Shown here in pieces: positions 60,111-64,000 of a DNA stretch of 64,000 bases. The translations under genes were made by a program, and so were the position numbers. This stretch comes from Shewanella basaltis (GTDB lineage Bacteria; Pseudomonadota; Gammaproteobacteria; Enterobacterales; Shewanellaceae). Location: contig NZ_JAKILA010000011.1 in assembly GCF_023283885.1 (NCBI RefSeq), positions 1 through 64,000 on the forward strand, given 5' to 3'. Below the pieces are notes generated by a model. The model was not told the origin of the DNA, made no database searches, and saw only the letters and a list, made by a program, of their open reading frames with translations. Position 1 is the stretch's first letter. Each line of letters opens with the position of its first letter.

Positions 60111-61962
60111 TTAATAATAACCCCGCAACGGCATTAAATGCGGTTGCGGGGCGGTCGGGTAAAACTTCACTTTCGCACTTAAGAAATAATTAGCGCCTGA
60201 ACGTGAATAATCAGCAACGGTAGTGTTATTACCACGCATCATGATTTGTGGCTCGTTCAACAGATCCAAGGCTTTTAGAGAAACCGATAGGTAATCGGTG
60301 ACTGTAACGTTAGCCGAGAAATCGAGGTGATCATTGTCTTGCACATAGCGATTAGAACGATCTGGGAACGGTAAGCCATTGGGCTGGAAGTCGCTTTCAC
60401 GGTGCTTATACAGTAAGTGCAACTTCGCCCAGTCGCCTTCCCAATAAATTGAGGCTGAGGCGACTTGAGGTGAAAATCCAAATAAATTTGCATCAGAAAC
60501 AATCTCCGGGCTACCCGGCTCTGCGGTAACAAACATGGAGTCTGCGTAGTTGTAGGTTAACGAGACGGCGGCATTTTTGCTTGGGTACCACTCTAGCGAG
60601 AGATCGTAATTGTTCGACAGGTTCGGGTCCGTGTGATTACCACTGGCACTGACATTTGCAATGACTCTGCCTAAGTCAGTGTTTGTGCTCAGTTCATAAT
60701 CTCCGTTGTCACCTTCGTCACACAATGAGTACTCAACCCCTGAAGACATGGCATGCATTTGGAAGCGTGAAATGGCTTTATAAGTTGCAACACCTAAATA
60801 CCATTCAGGAGCCAATACGAAAGTATTTAAACTTGGCCGGTATTCTGTGTAGCTTGAGTCTAGATTAACTGCTTCAATTTTACCTGTGACCTTGATATCA
60901 GCACTGAAGGTGCCATCATCGTTGGTGGTGATATAAATCTTGTCACCCCAACTATCAGAGAGAGTCTTTGTTTTAACCATACGCACACCCAAATGGCCAA
61001 AAACAGGTAAGCCTGCGACTTCGCTATTAATGTCTGCCATGATGTAGGCAGCTAAGATGTCTTCTGTAAGGTCAACATCACTACCAGAGCGGCCATCGAC
61101 TCTTTCACCAATCTCATAAAAGCTGGTATCTCGGCTGTGACTTGGAATTTGCCCCAACATTTGACCAATAAAACATTCGGAGTCATAGGTGGCAAACTGC
61201 CCAGAACCGCCGCCAGCATCTTCGAATAAATTGCCGTTATTATGGTCATTAATACAGTTATCGATAATGCCTGAGGTGAGTGCTTGATGCGCCGCCTTAT
61301 CATCATAAGAGTGGCATACTCCAGAGGCTTCAACGGTGGTTTGGCTTTTGCCAAAATCGACGGGTTTTAATGAACTGACATCGATGGTACCGGATGTTCC
61401 GCCTTCAACTAAGTTTGCCTGTTGTGATTTATCAATCACCCTTTTATCGACCAGTTCGGATGGGCATTTTTTGAAGTTAACAGCACGGCTTGGGCCTGCG
61501 TTAATAATGTTACGGCCGTTGAGTGTAGAGTATCCCCAGTATGATCCTAAACCGCGAATGGATATCTCATTTTGGCTGCCTTTGAGTCTATGACCTGTGG
61601 CATCTGAAATATTTTCGATTAAATTAGAAACGGACAAGCCTGATAGCTCACCAAAATCGACTGTAGCGATACCGTCTGTAATGGCGGTGGTATTTTTATT
61701 CTCGTTCAATGAACGGGACATCGCTCCGCGTAATCCACCCACTTTAATGATTTCCATTGGCGGGGACTGTAGCGGCATTGCTGTCATTCTCCAGTTGTTT
61801 AGTCGTGTTGATGTGTTCGTTTTGTAATCTTGTTTCAGTTTCTTCTTGTGCGTACACACTTGTACTTAACAGTAATACGAGTGCCGAGCAGTAAATTGCT
61901 GACTTAGGTTGCCATTTTAGGTCTATTAACCTCAAAGCGTTGCTGATTTTGTTAAGTTTCAC
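60111..61962 (-). pseudogene. TonB-dependent receptor, decayed
   Basis: The N-terminus (start GTG 61962, GGGGAG ribosome site; signal peptide ending SVYAQE) is in one frame and stops near 61744. The plug and barrel continue in another frame from about 61760: EIIKVGGLRGAMSRSLNE, EISIRGLGSYWGYSTLNGR, SQQANLVEGGTSGTIDVSS, and a C-terminal barrel ending SGANYFLSAKVKF. The total is about 617 codons against roughly 900-1000 for this receptor type, so parts of the barrel are missing. The usual end KVKF is followed by TAC where a TAA is expected, giving a 15-residue tail that reads through a hairpin. It would have imported alginate oligosaccharides. Confidence 0.85.
60121..60151 (-). terminator. Intercistronic hairpin between the receptor and PL6
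   Basis: A 31-base near-perfect palindrome (CCCCGCAACGGCATT / AATGCGGTTGCGGGG, one mismatched pair) in front of the PL6 gene. It looks like an attenuator or mRNA-stability element within the operon. It lies inside the aberrant C-terminal extension of the receptor frame, which shows that the extension is not native. Confidence 0.65.
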
Positions 61963-62124
61963 GTTAATCTCCCCAGATTAATTGATTTCCTTCTCTTAAC
62001 GTAAACACAACGTTTAAATTTTTATTTTAAAGACTGTTTTGTGTCAGCATAGAAACTAACCAACTATTAACGTAGTGTCAACCAAATTGCTTTACCAATT
62101 TAATTATGTATATTTTATTTGTTA

Positions 62125-62146
62125 TTACCAATGCTTTTAATGGTAT
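62125..62146. promoter_or_regulatory. Possible operator for the GntR-type regulator
   Basis: TTACCA (62125-62130) and TGGTAT (62141-62146) form an imperfect inverted repeat in the divergent region. TACCAATTTAAT at about 62093 and AATTGGTTTTAC at about 62248 carry related half-sites. UxuR/ExuR-type FadR-subfamily regulators bind TTGGTATACCAA-like sites. A guess based on the half-site match. Confidence 0.35.
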
Positions 62147-62275
62147 GACAATGTGCTATTATTTTTGTAATGTGAGTGGCATGTCGTGTTATTTAGTTGT
62201 TTGCTGCCACGGTTTTAACCGATAATATGTCAGTATTAAACCACTAAATTGGTTTTACTTTTCGAAGGAAGGTAT

Positions 62276-63016
62276 ATGAAAAACCGTCGTTTATTTTGGC
62301 GAATAGTCGATACGATTGAAGCCGCCATCGCCTGTGGCGAGTATCCGGTAGGCAGTCGTTTACCCCCAGAGCGTGAGCTTGCAGAGAAGTTTGAAGTGAG
62401 CAGGCCGACCATTCGCGAAGCGATTATTGCGCTAGAAGTACGTGAAAAAGTAGAGGTGAAAACAGGCTCTGGTGTGTATGTAGTGAACAACCAAAAGCAA
62501 AGCGTTAACGCAAGTAGCGTAAATGCCTTTGAGTTGACTCAAGCCCGTGCACTGGTTGAAGGCGAAATCGCTGCACTTGCGGCTAAGACCATTACCACAG
62601 AAGAGCTTGAAAGGCTGCATGGCACATTAGTGATGATGAAAGACATGGAAAATGTCGAAGAAGCGGATGAGCTATTCCATCAAATTATTGCTCATTCTAC
62701 ACGAAATGGTGCGCTGATTAATTTGTTTGAGAATATGTGGGCATTGCGCTCATCAAGTAACGAAATCATTGAAGATTACAATATTGTTTGTAGTACCGAC
62801 AATAATAAAACATTGGCTGAACACACGGCGATTTATGAGGCATTATCTGCCCATGATGCAGCTGAAGCTCGTTTAGCAATGCATAAGCACTTTAATAGAT
62901 TAATCAATGTGTTATTTGACAAATTAGAGCAGCAAGCTCTAGAGGAAGTGCGCCGTAAAAATAGCGCCAACCGTGATTTATACTCGATTGAAAACTTAGT
63001 AAAAATTAAAGGATGA
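62276..63016 (+). CDS. GntR-family (FadR subfamily) transcriptional regulator
   Basis: A 246-residue regulator. The winged helix-turn-helix spans about 5-70 (GSRLPPERELAEKFEVSR, then PTIREAIIALEVREKVEVK). The C-terminal FCD ligand domain spans about 85-220, with EADELFHQIIAHSTRNGAL supplying metal/ligand residues. FadR-subfamily proteins of this size control uronate use (UxuR, ExuR). It is divergent from the alginate operon across ~310 bp, so it is the likely local repressor, responding to an alginate-derived uronate. The ATG at 62276 has AAGGAAGG upstream; a longer in-frame start is not supported. Confidence 0.9.
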   Translation: MKNRRLFWRIVDTIEAAIACGEYPVGSRLPPERELAEKFEVSRPTIREAIIALEVREKVEVKTGSGVYVVNNQKQSVNASSVNAFELTQARALVEGEIAALAAKTITTEELERLHGTLVMMKDMENVEEADELFHQIIAHSTRNGALINLFENMWALRSSSNEIIEDYNIVCSTDNNKTLAEHTAIYEALSAHDAAEARLAMHKHFNRLINVLFDKLEQQALEEVRRKNSANRDLYSIENLVKIKG

Positions 63017-63054
63017 TTTTTTAAAAAATCTCATTTCAGCTAAAACTATCTAAG

Positions 63055-63087
63055 CGCACTGACAGCCATGTCAGTGCGTTTTTTTTG
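63055..63087 (+). terminator. Terminator after the GntR-type regulator
   Basis: CGCACTGACA / GCCA / TGTCAGTGCG hairpin followed by a run of eight T residues. Confidence 0.92.
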
Positions 63088-63493
63088 CAAAAAAAAAAGA
63101 CCCCAAAGAAAGCTAAGGGGCCGACTAGTGGTATGAGACAGAGGAGCTCAACCTTAATACAAGCGACTTCCATGTCGAGTGTTGTCATAGATAAAATAAG
63201 TGACATAACCATAAGCCAAACAGGATAAATTTCAGCTCACAAAACTTAACAAACGCAATAAAAGCTAATGTAAATAGGTTTTAACATCGCTTTAGGGCTT
63301 AAGTGTTATCCTGTTTTAGTCAATAAATTGATTTTATGCTTTGGTTATAAGTCATGTCAACCAATTTATTTTATTGGTCAGTCCAATTTTGTGATGTTTA
63401 AGATCGCCTGTATTGTGGTTGTTTTGACACTCAATATTGTCATGGGGGTGCCCAAGTAGTCATCACACTTGGGCACAAAAGCGATGAAAGGGA
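63088..63493. other. Intergenic region without recognised genes
   Basis: A 406-bp A/T-rich stretch between the regulator terminator and the rlmG stop. Only short frames are open, and none has a ribosome site plus a recognisable product. A CCAAACAGGATAAAT fragment at about 63215 matches part of the 4174-4188 sequence (CCAAACAGGATAAAT), so another decayed repeat may be here. Confidence 0.5.
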
Positions 63494-64000
63494 TTATTTC
63501 TTGGCTTGTAAAATAACAAACTTACCGTTAGACGCAATCGTCGTACAGTTATTAAAAATACGTTTTACTTTAATATGATAGGCTAAATGTCTATTGCCAA
63601 CGATATGCAATATACCGCCGGTTTTTAACCGTTTATACGCGTCAACAAACATTTGCCATGCGATATGATCGGTAATGGCTTCTCCTTGGTGAAACGGTGG
63701 ATTACAAAGTATAAGGTCCGGACTGATATGATCTGGAAGGTGTGTCAAACAATCATCCCAATAAAAGTGTCCTTGGGGTGCTTTAAAATCTGGGTTGTCT
63801 AGCGCATTGTGCTGCCAGTTGTATTGCGCTGACGCTATTGCCATGTCTGAATCGTCAACAAAGTGGATATGCGCTTGTGGGTAACATTGTTTCGCATGAA
63901 GTCCTAAAATGCCGTTGCCACAGCCAAGGTCAACTATTTGCGAAAAGTCGCCTTTAGGCATGTTGTCGAGCATAAACCTTGCTCCAATATCTAACTTATT
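63494..64000 (-). CDS. rlmG: 23S rRNA G1835 N2-methyltransferase, C-terminal part
   Basis: The reverse-strand frame is open to the window edge (…[14 protein letters not shown]…) and is therefore partial, about 168 C-terminal residues. It shows SAM motif [17 protein letters not shown], the target-base motif [20 protein letters not shown], and [17 protein letters not shown]. The GNRHLxYH-type segment favours RlmG over the paralogue RsmC. RlmG methylates G1835 of 23S rRNA. Confidence 0.88.
   Translation of the reverse strand, partial: NKLDIGARFMLDNMPKGDFSQIVDLGCGNGILGLHAKQCYPQAHIHFVDDSDMAIASAQYNWQHNALDNPDFKAPQGHFYWDDCLTHLPDHISPDLILCNPPFHQGEAITDHIAWQMFVDAYKRLKTGGILHIVGNRHLAYHIKVKRIFNNCTTIASNGKFVILQAKK

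Noticed and set aside
60111..61962. Treating the receptor break as a simple sequencing error
   Set aside because: The stop-loss at the C-terminal end and the shortened barrel are independent of the frameshift. Raw data could still change this.

Overview
The window looks like a chromosomal segment of a marine gammaproteobacterium, most probably Shewanella. This is inferred from recognisable protein sequences, from gene order shared with enterobacteria, and from Shewanella-like dispersed repeats; no search was run. Most of it is conserved housekeeping sequence, with accessory material at both ends.

Layout. (1) 1-1900: the 3' end of a 5S rRNA gene with its terminator, a scrap of an IS630-type transposase, a decayed IS3-family element, and a tRNA-Trp gene with its own promoter. 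(2) 2100-5460: an arsenic/metalloid-type island with a thioredoxin-like protein, ArsB (reverse strand) and an UPF0718 (ArsP-like) permease. Two similar operator-like palindromes lie in the divergent promoter region, but there is no arsR or arsC. (3) 5550-6370: holD-rimI. (4) 6430-20830, reverse strand: leuS-lptE-holA-nadD-rsfS-rlmH-mrdA-rodA-mltB-rlpA-dacA-ybeD-lipB-lipA, the classic elongasome and lipoate block. (5) 20950-29190: ybeL, a DUF6482 gene, lnt-corC-ybeY-ybeZ, miaB and ubiF. (6) 29525-43383: pth-ychF, a seven-gene Met-Leu-Gln-Gln-Met-Leu-Gln tRNA array, a patatin-like lipase, prs-ispE-lolB, then divergently hemA-prfA-prmC-sirB2-sirB1-DUF819-kdsA. (7) 43540-52020: an EamA transporter, vanZ-like/panE, yajQ, ampG, a hypothetical gene, a periplasmic cyclophilin, yajG and a DUF2804 gene. 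(8) 52050-53690: a fatty-acid-hydroxylase/sterol-desaturase-type protein and a methyltransferase. (9) 53826-63016: an alginate-use locus. (10) 63494 to the end: rlmG, cut by the window edge.

The most notable accessory system is the alginate locus. A GntR/FadR-type regulator is divergent from a tightly packed operon: TonB-dependent receptor, PL6 lyase, PL17 lyase, KdgF-like cupin, MFS uronate transporter. The two lyases would cut alginate to unsaturated monouronate, KdgF would help linearise it, and the MFS protein would import it. The receptor gene is visibly decayed (frameshift in the N-terminal part, shortened barrel, apparent loss of the stop codon), while the enzymes and transporter look intact.

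Several repeat families without coding capacity are visible. One is a ~199-bp MITE-like element with 19-bp terminal inverted repeats: two copies in opposite orientation bracket vanZ-like/panE and a diverged copy lies after ubiF. A second is a ~150-165-bp repeat with copies near 9.9 kb and 50.0 kb. Two shorter dispersed motifs also recur. I found no CRISPR array, prophage or clear defence system.
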